DNA of 64,000 nucleotides from Chrysaora quinquecirrha (GCA_014526335.1 JACTAT010000061.1:1031098-1095097), one strand, 5' to 3'; positions 1 through 13,197 are shown, counted from the stretch's first letter. Numbers and translations: made by a program. The notes: generated from the letters alone by a model not told the origin.

Positions 1-560
1 ATGAATGATTGAATTTAAGGCCTGGACTGGACCAACGATTAAACAATGTATGTGGACCATTTGAAATTTGCTTCTCAAACAAATGTTTCATATTAATTTC
101 CCTTGCCAGTCATTAAACACGTTTTGGAATTTTTTTAAACCAAAACCAAAAAGGTGGTTCTTCGTAAAAAAAAGGAGTTCGCTTCTCACTTGGACTCTTC
201 AATTAATTCTATCGATCTTCTGGCTGCTTCATGTAAGTTGACTGGTGTTCAAAACAAAATGCCAGTTCACTTTTCTGTTTTGTGCATTTCGATCCACAAC
301 GGGTACAAATATCACCTTTGTCATTTTTATCGGTTTGTTTCTGACGTTTATACTCTGACGAGTGTCAGACGAAAAAGGCTTTTAAGTATGCCCGAAAATG
401 TTTCCACTGTTTATTGCAACTCTGATGTTTCAACAACATACAGCAACAAATTTTGCTTACTTTGCTGGTCAGACAATGTTTTATGACATGGTCAAGCACT
501 CAAATATTGCTTGATAAATTAATTCGAAATGCTTGACAGTGTTTGATCGTTTGACCATTG
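1..560. repeat. Interrupted foldback family copy (TTTGATCGTTTGGCC type)
   Basis: 1-125 and 479-560 resemble the two halves of a foldback family with TTTGATCGTTTG and GCTTGTCAAGCAAA motifs; relatives lie at 24115-24425, 37059-37320 and 54705-54800. The middle, 130-480, matches a second dispersed repeat (see 34820-35240), so the first appears to be split by the second. Confidence 0.5.
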
Positions 561-1464
561 AACTAGATATATAATTATACCTTTCCTGTAAATGAATTTA
601 CTTATCCCATACCCCAGGAGAAAGGATATAAGCGTGATACATTGTTTTAGAAAGGAAGGTATTTTGTAGAAAGTTAGAATTGCAGTATTGCATAAGTTAG
701 GACCCAAAGGAGTGTACATTATATAAGCTTGTGAGTGATCAACAGCCATAACACCTCTACAGCGATTTCATTTTTTTTATAATCAAGGAATGTAGGCCCG
801 AGACAGCCCTTAACCTACTTACATTGTTTAAAATTACAAAGCGGAAATAACAACGTGTTAAAATCACTGATAAGTAAGATTGCCCCACCCAACCCCCTTC
901 CCTTTGAACAGACAGTCAGGGAACGATATATTATGCTTGGCGAGATCGACATGAATTACATAAATCCCTAGGCTGACTTTGCTAACTTGTAAGATATAAT
1001 TCTCGTATTGTATCTTAGCGTAAAGTAGATACAAGTAAAGTAAATAAAGATATTTTCGTTTGAATTTATGAATAAGAAAATAACCATATCCACATCCTTC
1101 ATATATCGTTTTCTGTGGTGAGAATACTGTGCTCTCAAACAGTTGGAAGAATTATCCAGTGCTGCAGATGTTGATAATATCAGTATATAGCATAGTTCCA
1201 GCTATTTCTGCTTGACTTTCAAATAGCAAAGAGACATTACCAATAAAGGGCATTTATAAGTAAGTTGTTAAAATTATACCTCAGGCCAATATCTCTGATT
1301 GATTTTCTACTCTTTTCTCTAATTTCACCCTCACCATCTCTGTTTCTAAACAAGGACCAACTGGCAGCTTCTGGATTTACTTCAGAGCGCACCTGTAAGA
1401 CATGACAACATGGAGTTGTAAAAATCTTTGAGACAGGCTACTTAAGCTGTAAAGAAAGGCAGGT

Positions 1465-1590
1465 TAAGGTGAAATAGTGTTTTAGCTCGATCCTGGCCGT
1501 GACGCTACTGTGACTGGGCTCAAACCCTGACCACACTGAGCTTCTGACACCACAAGTCAGCTGGATTACACCACAATGCCAAAGCACCTT
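1465..1590 (-). mobile_element. SINE family A copy 1
   Basis: On the minus strand: tRNA-like head with TGGTGTAATCCAGCTGACT-type box A region and GGTTTGAGCCCAG-type box B, then the GTAGCGTCACGGCCAGGATC module. Diverged. Confidence 0.75.
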
Positions 1591-2757
1591 AAAACTATGT
1601 GCAGATGAAGTGAGAAAATATGACTAAAACATGGGACCAATACACCCTTCCTGGGGGTACAGAGCCTATGGACGGACAGAGATGCGTTGTCGAGATTTTA
1701 TAGACCCACCCACTTATAATCTAGACACAGGCAGGGCACAGACACATATCATGGATGATAAAAAGAGGAATACAGTATGATAGTAATAAAGCTTGGTAGG
1801 CCATATTTATGCTTGAAAATCACTATGAACAATTTCTACACAATACCGACAATTTTCAAACTCAAATAACGTGAAATTTTTTAGTTTTCTTCAACTGATA
1901 TGGAGATTTGGCTAAAAAACCAATGTTTGGAGAATTTCAGGGCCAAAAACCCAGTCATATGGGTGGCACATACCTGTACCCAAGTTCTATTAAGTTCCTC
2001 TTAGGGACCAGGGCCACGGAGAGGTGGCCTGGGCCTTGGTGATTAGAGAACATCCGAGTCCTTGTTCTGGAGGGGCAAAATTTTTTTGAGTCATCATGCC
2101 CTTTTTTAGATGGACATTCTTTCTTGCCTAGCTACAAAATAACTGGTGATGACGAAAATTTGCTTTTCAAAACATACATAAAATATTGTGTTATTGTTGT
2201 TTTTCAACAAGATTACATTTAAAATGCTAACAAATCTGTACCCGCTGCTGTAGTGGGTTATTGTGCTAGATTTTGGTGGGTTATTAAGCTTGATGCAAGA
2301 TCATAAGGTAAAAATGAGGATCATGGGTTCACATAATTGGCGATAAAACTAATCTCTTTTCTTCTATAGACAGCAAGAGAATACAAATAGAAAAATGTCT
2401 TACTTTATCATATAAAATCCTTGGTAGGCTGTTAGCTGGAAGTTGAATCCTTTTTGTGCCATCTTTCGACTGTACACGGATGGTCTGCAAAAACAAGAAC
2501 TTCTCTAAAATTCCACAGGCCTTTTATTGGGAAAAAGTACGCATGAGGTGTAGATGTATAAATATGGTTGGCAAGAACAAAAAATTTTGTGTAAGGGATC
2601 TACCCCAACGACAGAGAGCTCAACTACTGCATTCAAGGCTTCAAATAAAGCTGAAGAGGCATCACCCTCTCTATTAAACCAGTGCTTTATAGATTATGTG
2701 ACATACCAACTAGATAAAATCACCACAAGATAATCAGGCATAAATCGCATAAAGCAT

Positions 2758-2990
2758 CCGAAACTTAGTCTAGGTATGAAGTTTCATTGTCCTAGCACAT
2801 TTATTCCTAATTTTATGAGCGTTCAAAGTTTCCGTTTCCATGAAGGCTTTGACTGCCAAAAATGAAGAAGGTGAAAGTTTTACACCCACTGGGTCTTAGC
2901 CCTTATAAAATCATAAACTTTGAACGCTCATAAAATCAATAATACAAACCCTAAGAGAGTAAAACTTTGCACCTAGACTAAATTTTGGGT
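2758..2990. repeat. Foldback (inverted repeat) element
   Basis: A perfect 21-bp inverted pair sits at 2811-2831 and 2915-2935 (TTTTATGAGCGTTCAAAGTT and its complement). Imperfect outer arms at about 2759-2783 and 2964-2990 (both with the TTAGTCTAGGT motif) extend it. Confidence 0.8.
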
Positions 2991-3029
2991 ACTTTATACA
3001 AATTTGGCATCAAAAAGTCTCTATGTCAA

Positions 3030-3140
3030 AATTAGAAAAAATTTAAAAAAATTTTCGAAATTTTGAAAATTTCAAAATTTGAAAATTAAAATTTTAAATT
3101 TAAATTTTATATTTTAAATTTTAAAATTTAAAATGTTTAA
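3030..3140. repeat. AT-only low-complexity tract
   Basis: About 110 bp of short AAAATTT/TTTAAAATT permutations with almost no G or C. No gene signal. Confidence 0.9.
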
Positions 3141-3838
3141 AAGTTTTTAGGCATTTTCAATAATTTCTGAATCGGTCAATAGAATTTTTGAAAACTTGAT
3201 ATTTTTTGACTTCACTACCAAACTGATCTATATCTATACTTACAACATCAGTCTTGGACATTGTTCCCAGCAGTGCGAATGAAGTTCTTGAATTCTTTTC
3301 AAGAAGGTTTCTGCAAAGAGAATAGGCCTAAGTTTCTGATACATAAACAGACCATTGAAATAGCATAACAGTCAGACATTTAAGTTTAAAGTACCAACTA
3401 CAATTATAAGCGCCATCACAATTAATACAGACAGAAAACAGTGGTGATGATCTTAGCTGATCCTTCCTAGATTGATGAGATGACTGACAAGTGACATGAG
3501 ACTGATGAGAGTACTTCTGTGCTTGCATGCAAGGTTGGAATTGCTTGTTAACCAATAATAGCTCAGCTGCTGTTTTGGTTAGTTTTGAAACAGAAGTTTC
3601 AGCAACGTTAAACCCTACCTTTTCAAGATGAATTACGTTTCTTTTGTGTTTAAGAATTTTGAAAAATTTAGAAAATTAATACTTACATTGCTTCTTGTTT
3701 CAAAAACTTATAGACCCAAAACTTGGTTCTTCATTTTCCTTTCCAGGGCTTTGTTGGGTAGCATATTTAAAATACCTCGTTTTCAAATGAAAACCTCATG
3801 TTGGCGGAGACAATGACGCTGAGAGCATAGAGATAGTT

Positions 3839-4407
3839 AATGTCCGGACCCTTAAGCAGGAAAATTGGGCATTCAAGTGCATTGCCCGGTTTGCCTGCGC
3901 AATAAACCTTTTTACAGCAGGTGATTGGCCAGGGAAAATCATTTCCGGCAGGCAACGCACCTATTCTCCGGCGAAAAGTGCCGCAGAGTAAGAAGAAGAG
4001 AAAAGCAACCAGAGAAATAAAAGAGGGAACTTGGGTGGGTGGGAAAGTTGTGAAATCTTTGATTTTCCATGTCCTCCACTGTTCGTGCTTTCGAAGAGGC
4101 GTATGCCGAATGATCAGACTGAGGTGAGTGCAGCTCTCGACATGTGCTTCTGCGCATGCCCACTATGAATAAAACCGGTAAGACCGGTATGACCTGTTCT
4201 AGCACACGGGGGGACTGTTTGTCCCGTTTATCTTATTGGGACAGTCTTAATCTTCCGTCCATTAACCCCCGTCTAAACTTTATGTCTAACGGTACATTAA
4301 TGTCCGGACCCTTAAGCAGGAAAATTGGGCATTCAAGTGCATTGCCCGGTTTGCCTGCGCAATAAACCTTTTTACAGCAGGTGATTGGCCAGGGAAAATT
4401 ATTTCCG
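3839..4407. repeat. Partial tandem duplication (110 bp repeated 459 bp apart)
   Basis: 3839-3948 recurs nearly identically at 4298-4407 (starts TTAATGTCCGGACCCTTAAG). The offset is 459 bp, so a 459-bp unit appears followed by a partial second copy. Confidence 0.85.
4045..4298. repeat. Copy 1 of a ~250-bp dispersed duplication
   Basis: This is almost identical to 10459-10707, including a short ACCGGTAAGACCGGT palindrome and the exon-like ORF start on the minus strand. The homology stops at 4298 (ggtacat), the same point at which copy 2 meets the 10708 transposon end. Confidence 0.85.
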
Positions 4408-5049
4408 GCCACAGTACCCGGAGGGTTACGGCCAATCACCACTACATCTTCTCCTTTCTTCTTGAGTATGTATCTTTTTCTTCCTTGTCTGTGGTCCATC
4501 CTGTTGGGGCAGATGAAGGAACAGGCAGAGAAAGAAGTAAGAGGAGGAAGTGGAATGTAAGTTAAGAAAAGAAAAGCAATTGCAGAAGACGCTCTGTCAA
4601 GGCGAGAGGAGAAGAACATCCATCAAGCATGTGCTAGCAGTACAAATAAGCATCATTCACCATATCCACGTCATATCAAGACGCGGGTCGTTCACTTCAT
4701 ACACGTCACACCGCGCAGAGGTGTCTATTCCCTTCTTCATTGAAAAAATGCACTATGCTGATGAAACAAGTAGCAAACAATCATTGAGCCACGACAATGT
4801 CTTGGCTTGTTAAAATTCAGTCCACAACACCATGTGTAACATGGCTGGGAAATTCAATAGTCGTCAGATGACCGAACAGGACTCCCACCATCATTTCATT
4901 CCACATTCAATGTATTCTGCGTACCCTGTAGCGACAGAGGTACCATTCCATGACATTGATCAGGTGCTACATCGTTTTGTGGCACCATTACATACAAGAA
5001 TACATGTGCTGACGAAATCAGCAGCAACAAGCTTTAAAAATCATGTTAA

Positions 5050-8000
5050 ACACATGAGTCACATTGGTAACTTTGATCCGCAAGACACGGTTATGTGCCA
5101 TTGTAGTCCACACTGCAAGTGCTGATAGAAGCAGCAACAATAAGCATCTTTAAAATCTCGTTGAAACGTAGGTATCATGTGGAATTTGCTAGTCAGCAAA
5201 ACTATGTTCAAACTTGTGATTGCTGACGGAGTCAGCAAATATAAGTAATCCGCAAAACATGTTGAAACAAAGTTGACATCTGGTAACTTCTAAGGGCAAA
5301 CAACGTTATACGCCATTTCGGCCAGAATGCAAGTGTTTACAGAAGCAGAAGCAGCATAAAATAGGCAAGCTAAATCATGTTGAAACCAGGGTAACATTTG
5401 TAACCTTTTTGGTTAGCAAAAGTAAATTCGAAACTGCAAATGCTGGTGAAAGCAGCAACAATAGACTCTGCAAATCGCATGAGCAAAAGTTGTAACTTTT
5501 GGTTAGCAAACTGGATCCGAAACTGCAATGAGCATTCTATAAGTCACGTTGAAATCTGGGTAACAATTCGGGCCTTGTTCGTTAGCAAAACTGTACTATA
5601 CTCTGCTAGTGCTGATGCAAGCAGTAAAATAGGCATGCTACAAATTATGTTGGAACCAGGCTAACATTTTGTAGCCATTTTGGTAAGCAAAACAGAATTC
5701 GCCACTGCAAATGCCGACGGAAGCAGCAACAATAACATTTTACTAATCTCATGCAAACATGGGTAAAAGTTGTAATTTTGTAGTTAGCAAACTGAATCTT
5801 TCGGGCATCAAATTGAATTCGAGACTGCAGGTACTGACGGAGGCAGCAAAATAAACTTTCCACAAATCAAATAACACATGTAACATTTCATAACTCTTAG
5901 GTTGGCAAACTGAATTCGAAACTGCAATGCTAAGTAGCAAACATAGGCAAGCTACAAATTTTGTAGAAACAAGGGTAACATTTGTAACCTTTTTGGTTAG
6001 CAAAGTGAATTCGAAACTGCAAGTGCTGGTGAAAGCAGCAACAATAAAAACTTTGCAAATCTCATGGAGACATTGGAACAAGTTGTAACTTTAGTTAGCA
6101 GACTGAATCTGAAATTACAGTCAGCAATCTATAAATCACGTTGAAATATGGGTAACAATTGTACCTTGCTGGTGCAAACTGTATAGGACACTGGCAAGCC
6201 TGACGCACGCAGTAACGTAGGCAAGCTACAAATTATGTTGGAACAAGAGTAACATTGGGTAACCCTTTTGGTTAGCAAAGTAAGTTCAAAACTGCAAGTG
6301 CTGGTGAAAGCAGTAACAATAAAGACTTTTCAAATCTCATTGAGACATCGGCAAAAGTTGTAACTTTAGTTAGCAGACTGAATCTGAAATTGCAATAAGC
6401 ATTCTATTAATCATGTTGAAATATGGGTAACAATTGTACCTTGCTGGAGCAAGACTGTATAGGACACTGTCAGGGCTGACGCACGCAGCAACGTAGGCAA
6501 GCTACAAATTATGTTGGAACAAGAGTAACGCTTGTAACCTTTTTGGTTAGCAAAATGAGTTCAAAACTGCAAGTGCTGGTGAAAGCAGTGACAATAAAGA
6601 CTTTTCAAATCTCATCGAGACATCGGCAAAAGTTGTAACTTTAGTTAGCAGACTGAATCTGAAATTGCAATAAGCATTCTATTAATCACGTTGAAATATG
6701 GGTAACATGTACCTTGCTGGTAAGCAAAACTGTATAGGACACTGTTAGGGCTGACGCACGCAGCAACGTAGGCAAGCTACATATTATGTTGGAACAAGAG
6801 TAACGCTTGTAACCTCTTTGGTTAGTGAAATCAATTCAAAACTGCAAGTGCTGACGAAAGCAGCAACACTAACGACTTTGCAAATCTCGTTGAGACATCG
6901 GCAAATTTTGTAACTTCGGTTAGCAAACTGAATCTGCAACTGTAATAAGCATGCTATAACTCGCATTGAAATATGGGTAGCAGTTGTACCTTGTTGGTTG
7001 GAAAAACTGTATTGGACACTGCAAATGACTGATGGACGCAGCAAAATAGGCAAGCTACAAATTGTCTTGAAATAAAGCGTAATATTTTGTAACCTCTTTT
7101 TGGCTAGCAAGAACTGAATTGGAGACTGCGAGTGCTGGCGAAGCAGCAAGAATAAACATTCTAAAAAATCTTATTGAGACATGGGGAAAAGTTGTAACTT
7201 TGCAGTGAGCAAACTGAATCCAAAACTGCAAATAAGCATTCTACAAATGAAGCTGAAAGACGTGGGCAGTATTTTGCACCAACTGGTGGTTAGCAAACCT
7301 GTATTAGACACCACAATTGCTGACGGACACAGCAAACAAAAAGATTCCATAAATCACGTTGAAAAAAGGTAAACATTCGGTTACGTTTTGGGCATCAAAA
7401 CTGAATTCGCGAACTGTAAGCACTGACGGAAGCAGCGATCATAAGCATTTAACAAATCTCATTGGAGACAGGGGTAAAAAAGTGCTGACGGAGGCAGCAG
7501 CCATGACCATTCCACCTAGCACGTTGAAACATGGGTTACATTGTTACATTGGTAACCTTTTGGTTAGGAAAAACCGAAAAACTTATTTCGAAACTGCCAT
7601 TAAGCATTCTACTAATCAAGCTGAAAAGTGAAAACATGGGTAACATTTCAATATTTTTGGGTAAGCAAAACCATGCAAAAACAGGAGTCCAAACTGCAGA
7701 TGCTGACAAAGCAGCAACATGGGTAACATTTTGTAAATGTTTGGTTAGTAAAAAGTTAGTTTTCGAAACTGGAAGTGCTGACCAAAGCAGCAGAATAACA
7801 TTCTACAAATTCCTTTGAGGCATCGGTAAAAGTTGTAACTTTTGGTAGGCAAACTGAATCCAAAACTGCGAACAAAAATTCTGCAAATAACGTTGAAACG
7901 TGGGCAATTTTTGCACCCTCTGGTGGTTAGCAAAACCGTACTGGACACTGCAAGTGCTGACGGTCGCAGCATACAGAAACATTGCATTAATCACGTTGAA

Positions 8001-8860
8001 AAAATGGTAAACCTTCTGTGATGTCTGGGGCATCAAAAACAAATTTCGAAACTGCCAATACTGATGGAGGCAGCAAAATAAACATTCCACAGACCAAATT
8101 AACACATGCCACATGGGTAACAGTTCGTAACTCTTGGTGAGTAAAACTTAAGTCAACACTGCAAGTGCTGACAGAAGCATCAGAAATAGGCATGCTACAA
8201 ATCACGTTGAAACCAGGGTAACCTTTGTAACCTTTTCTGGTAGCAAAACTTAATTCCAAAGTGCAAGTGCTGATGGAAGAAGCAATCATAAACATTTTCA
8301 AATCTCATTTGTAGGTTGTAACTTTTTGGTTAGCAAACTAAACCCAAAACTGCAAATAAGCATTATACTACTCAAGTTAAAACATGGGTAGCCTTCTAAC
8401 ATATTTGTTAGCGAAATTGGTCTAAGAATTGTAATTGCTGACGGAGGCATCAAAACAAACATTCCACGTAGCACGCTGAAGCAGGGGTTACAATGTAACT
8501 TTTGGTTAAGAAAAAATTTTAACTCACAACTACAAACAAGCATTCTACTAATCAAGCTGAAAACACGGGTCACATATCTAACTTTTTTGTTAGCAAAACC
8601 AAACTAAAAAACTGCAAGTGCTGCCAGAGGTTGCAACAACGAACACTTTACCTAACAAGCTAAACATGGGTTAAATTTGTAACTTTTGTATGGAAAAACT
8701 GAATTTTCTAACTGCCAATGCTGACAGAAGCAGTAACGATAACCATTCCACCAATCACATTGAAACATGTAACATTGTAACTTTTTGATAAGCAGACCTG
8801 AATTCAAGACTGCGGATTTTGACAGAATCAGCAATAACGAGCATGCTACAAATCAATTTG
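5050..8860. repeat. ~100-bp satellite with ~275-bp higher-order period
   Basis: About 3.8 kb of degenerate tandem monomers. Each contains GTTGAAACATGGGTAACA-like, TTTTGGTTAGCAAACTGAAT-like, CTGCAAGTGCTGACGGAAGC-like and AACAATAAGCATT-like blocks. The CTGCAAGTGCTG block carrying GGTGAAAGCAG recurs near 6020, 6295, 6568 and 6845, a spacing of about 275 bp, so three monomer types repeat as a unit in the middle. The flanks are more diverged. Open frames inside are by-products of the repeat. Confidence 0.85.
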
Positions 8861-10142
8861 TATCCAAAAAACAACTCTAGTTGCGGATGGAATCAGCTGA
8901 TATAAAACTATTTGCCCCTAATCTAAGCAATTGGGGAAATAGCAGGGCACCATGCATACCCTGATGGATCAGCAACAGTAACATTAATAATCATGCAAAA
9001 GTATTTGCCTACTATAGTATAGGCGTGCTAAGGAAACAGAGTATAGGTGATGAAACTGACTGTGTTCCAAACCAGGACTTAATAGGATCTTATGCTCATA
9101 TATGATAGGATCATTACATGGATCACATACGACCAATATAGGATCATGTTGTAGGTAATTGCTATATCATTATTCTGGTACCCAGTAACATTCCTTATGC
9201 CAAGCTGGATAAAATCCTCTTAGATGACGATAAACTACCACACCTTACTGTAGGGACACTACATTTGACATTGTATTAGGTATTACTTGCACAATCTCAG
9301 CAGTTGGAACCTATTTCATAACTTGTCATAGCATGGGTAACAAGTCTAGGTATGAAAACAGATGCCCCGATGTTGTGAAGTGACCCACTGTAGAGCAGTT
9401 CCAGTAACATTTGTTAAAACCATGTTAAAATACTAGCATAAAAATTTTTACAACACTGCCAAAAGACCACCATGTTCGGTGGGTGCAATCAAGATAAGCG
9501 CCAAGATTAAAAAATCTTAATGGACGGACTAATACACCATTTTCATGATAACACAAGCACCCTATGTGTGCAGTGATAGGAATCATTGGGTCTGCTAACA
9601 GGGGCAGCAGCAAAGTTGTGTTTCGGCACTCATGTTCCCAATCATGGGGTTAAACCCTAGGTAATAAGGATGTGGGCAGTGGGCTCCATAGAGAGAGACT
9701 GCAAAGGCTCCCAACCATAATTGATACTTTCAAAAATGGACCAAGGCTTCAAAACAAACCAGGGTAAGGTACCCCAAGAACACTAAGCAAAAACATTTCA
9801 TCGTTCAAAGGTCTACCCGCCAGGCGACCTTTGTACTCCCGTTTGGCGCTGCTTCACAGCATGCTATTTGAATGGGCGTATCTCCTCTGTTGAGAAGACA
9901 TGCATTATTGCACGACAGTGATTAGGTGGCTTTCAAAAACTAATCTGCTAATATTCAAAAACATTAGTATAAAACAAATGTAGCACACAAATAGAAAATC
10001 ATATATTTCTATGCGACGTCTATTCTTGATATCCAGGCGAAAAAGGCTATAGGTAACGAGTTTTAGGCCCTAGGCCATGCTAGGGTAGCCGCATGGGGTG
10101 TGATTGTCGAGTTTGAAAAGAAACCACGCGATTAGGATTAAA
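8861..10142. other. Gene-free interval
   Basis: After the satellite I see only unstructured AT-rich sequence, with some GGATCATG-type short repeats at 9085-9160. No splice-consistent coding signal was found on either strand. Confidence 0.5.
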
Positions 10143-10616
10143 TCATTGCAGTATGAAAATTAAAAGCTTTTGAAAAGAAAGAAGGGGTAGCGCAAATATC
10201 TGCGTCGAAATAACCTGAGGATCAACGAAGACGATGCAAGAAAAAGTGGAAAGCATAGCGTCCACTTCTTCCGCCTTCCTAAAGTGACTTTCGACCTCGT
10301 GGCCGAGAAAAAGGTAAAGGTCGGTACAGGTACCTAACTGACGCAAAGTAATTGGAAATTCCTCACCCAAGATGCTATTGTCATCTGTATAGAGATCCAA
10401 TACAATGAAAGTCCCTCGAGATTCACCAATATCGTCCTCCTCCAAAAGTTGTGAAATCTTGTGAAATCTTTGATTTTCCATGTCCTCCACTGTTCGTGCT
10501 TTCGAAGAGGCGTATGCCGAATGATCAGACTGAGGTGAGTGCAGCTCTCGACATGTGCTTCTGCGCATGCCCACTATGAATAAAACCGGTAAGACCGGTA
10601 TGACCTGTTCTAGCAC
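10143..10616 (-). CDS. Orphan exon-like ORF, unknown protein
   Basis: The open frame runs 157 codons. A plausible ATG (MRRSTCRELH) lies about 15 codons in. The downstream part (FIVLDLYTDDNSILGEEF, LYLFLGHEVESHFRKAEE) has the composition of a folded protein, and a possible donor follows FVDPQ. I do not recognise the family. The first ~58 codons plus ~100 bp upstream are duplicated at 4045-4298, where the rest of the frame is missing. No partner exon was identified. It could be a first exon, a gene fragment, or part of a repeat. Confidence 0.35.
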   Translation of the reverse strand: MLEQVIPVLPVLFIVGMRRSTCRELHSPQSDHSAYASSKARTVEDMENQRFHKISQLLEEDDIGESRGTFIVLDLYTDDNSILGEEFPITLRQLGTCTDLYLFLGHEVESHFRKAEEVDAMLSTFSCIVFVDPQVISTQIFALPLLSFQKLLIFILQ

Positions 10617-10707
10617 ACGGGGGGACTGTTTGTCCCGTTTATCTTATTGGGACAGTCTTAATCTTCCGTCCATTAACCCCCGTCTAAACTTTATGTCTAA
10701 CGGTACA
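10459..10707. repeat. Copy 2 of the ~250-bp dispersed duplication
   Basis: Partner of 4045-4298. In this copy the minus-strand frame continues on into a longer ORF (to 10143). A 10-bp direct repeat (TGTGAAATCT) at about 10450-10468 marks the junction. Confidence 0.85.
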
Positions 10708-13197
10708 TAATAAAGACTAGAGGGCTAACTTCCAAAACGAGGTTGAAGCTTTCATGGAGAGCTGCGGCCATCTTGTTTGCACGGCAAAAGAGTCAGAGCT
10801 GTGTACGTACGCACTGAGATGTCAACAATGTTATGAGAGTTATCTGCTCGTTTGAGATGGTTTAAAGCCTCGTTTTCTTAAAAAATAAATAAAATTTTTA
10901 ATGTTCTGCATATATTTGCCAAGAAAAGCCAGACATTATGTAAAAATAACAGCGGAATCGGAGTTGTTTTGGTCTTTTCTGTGGTGGATGGCTCATAAGT
11001 CTTTCTTCAAAATCCCATTTATTATTATTTTATTTCTGAATTTTATTTAATTGGAAATAAGAGAAGTTATTTTCAAACTGAATTTATTGAATTACAATTA
11101 AAGAGCAGTAAAACGCAAATATTTCACGAATAAGAAACTCGCGTCTTTCGCGTTATTTCCCTAATTCCCGAAAGTATATATCCAATTCACGAAATTCGTA
11201 ACATTTTATTGTTTCGTGTTTGTTGCACAAGAAATTGCCAAAAGTTTTCTTCTCGGATCTCGCGTTTTTCACGCAACAAAAGTTTCTCCAGAAAAAGTTT
11301 CTTTTTAATACGCCAGTTGAATTAGAAAAAGGTTTTTGGATGTGAAAAAAGGTATTTCGACACTAGAGAGAAATTGTGACCAAATATTACCAGAAGAAGC
11401 ATTTATTGATCTAACAACAGAAGATTAGCCTTGACAACAAGACCCAAAGTTTTGGGTATCACAGATACAATGAATATTTCAAGAAAGATCTAAATCCTTG
11501 CCAGAGATTATTTCCTTTCCCATAATCAATTCTTTTATATTCAATATCCAAATGGCACCCACGTATAGCTTTCTTGTCAAGTTTAACTTAAATTGGAAAC
11601 CCCAAAAAGTCCCACAAATCCCATGATTTTCTGGAAAAACCAGAAAATCAGGCCTGATTTATAGGGATTTTTAAAAATTCCCAAAAAATCTTGTAATCAA
11701 TTTGAGGATGTGAAATACTCCTTGGCTGGATGCATGGGGTCATGGGGGCAACCACCCCTGTCTCCTTTATTGGGGCAAATCCTTCCTTGCCTCAAATTGT
11801 CAAATTATTTCATTTTTCTTCTGGTATTCCATTATAGTGTAGCTGAAGACCCCATTATTTTGACTTGCTTCTGGCAATTCCTTGGGAAAGGGCTTTGTGT
11901 TTTTAAAACGGTAATTTTGGTAGCATATGAAGTGTCCCAGCTTTTTTGACAAGCACTGGAAACCTAGTGTGTCTTGTCTAAGTTCAATGTGATGGATTGT
12001 TTATGATGTTATATTCAAGACATCTTCAAGGTGAAAGATTCAAATTTTATTAACCCAAGTGCATTCTCTGACTCAAAGAATATGAAAACTGACCATTATT
12101 CCATAGTTTATGAAAACTTTAATGCCTGGTTTTTTCAAAAGACTGAATTACTTCATCAACAAGGTGAGAACCCCTTCCAAAGTCTCACAAAGTCAAAGTC
12201 TTTTCTTACAACCACATTAAGCTTCAACTTTCAGGCACAAGGGTTGTAGTAATAAAATCCATATAAACTATCTTTGAGCTGATGTACACTTCCAGAAATA
12301 TCCTTTAATAGAAGAACTTGATGCATCCATTTCATAAAACCAATGTCGTACATGAAAATGGAGATAGTTTTAATTGTGATGAACATTTTACCCAATTCCA
12401 TTAAAAACATTTCAAAGTCTGAATTGAGTTAAAATTTTCTTGAATAATAACTTGCAGTGTTGTTAGAGAGAGATGATTTATACTGATTGATCCATTTCAT
12501 TCCTTGAATCAGTTTTTTGTAATGATATATGGATTTTCCGGAAGGATGTTTTCTAGAAAGGAAAAACATCTGATTTAACTTGAGTTTCACACAATGAATA
12601 CATGATACTACAATTAAACTTGCAAAATAAGAATTCTATCCAATTTAAGTTTTATAAAATTTACATGAATTTGCAGATGATAGTGGTAATGTAGGGGTTT
12701 CACACAGCAGACAGCAGCAATATCCATCAGCATAAGAGTGAAAAATGTGTAACTAAACGGTTTATCTTTTTAAAATACGAACAAATTGTATAATTTAAAC
12801 ATAATCTGAACAAAATTGTTGGAAAAGGCGCAAATCTTCACTTACCTTTTCAGTAAAATAGCGAACATTGAAAAACAACTTGAAGTTTTGTACGGCAGGC
12901 CTATGGGTCTGCTTGTGTCGCTGCAAATGGTCGCCATATCGCGTCCTCGGTTTGTTATGTTGCGTATTTCAACTCAAAATATGAAGAAGAAGGATTGTTT
13001 GTGTAAATAAATATCTTGTACAGCGTTGATAAATCTTTTTCTGACAATATATTCTCATTTCGCAGCTCTAGCTGTGTACCATTACATACGCCACTGTAAG
13101 TTTCTTGCCGTGCAAACAAGATGGCGACGACTGCCCATGCGCGGCTTCACTGATCACTGGCCAATGAGACTGGAGTTAGCCCTCTAGTCTTTATTAC
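10708..13197. mobile_element. 2.5-kb non-autonomous element with terminal inverted repeats
   Basis: The left end AATAAAGACTAGAGGGCTAA (10708) is matched inverted at the right end (TTAGCCCTCTAGTCTTTATT, ending 13197). The similarity extends inward to ATCTTGTTTGCACGGCAA, seen at about 10770-10790 and inverted near 13110-13125. The interior is AT-rich with no convincing transposase frame. Its left end abuts exactly the end of the duplicated 10459-10707 segment. Confidence 0.75.

Noticed and set aside
5440..8834. Numerous 60-120 codon ORFs across the satellite
   Set aside because: They occur on both strands at the repeat period with no consistent frame, so they are shadows of the tandem repeat.
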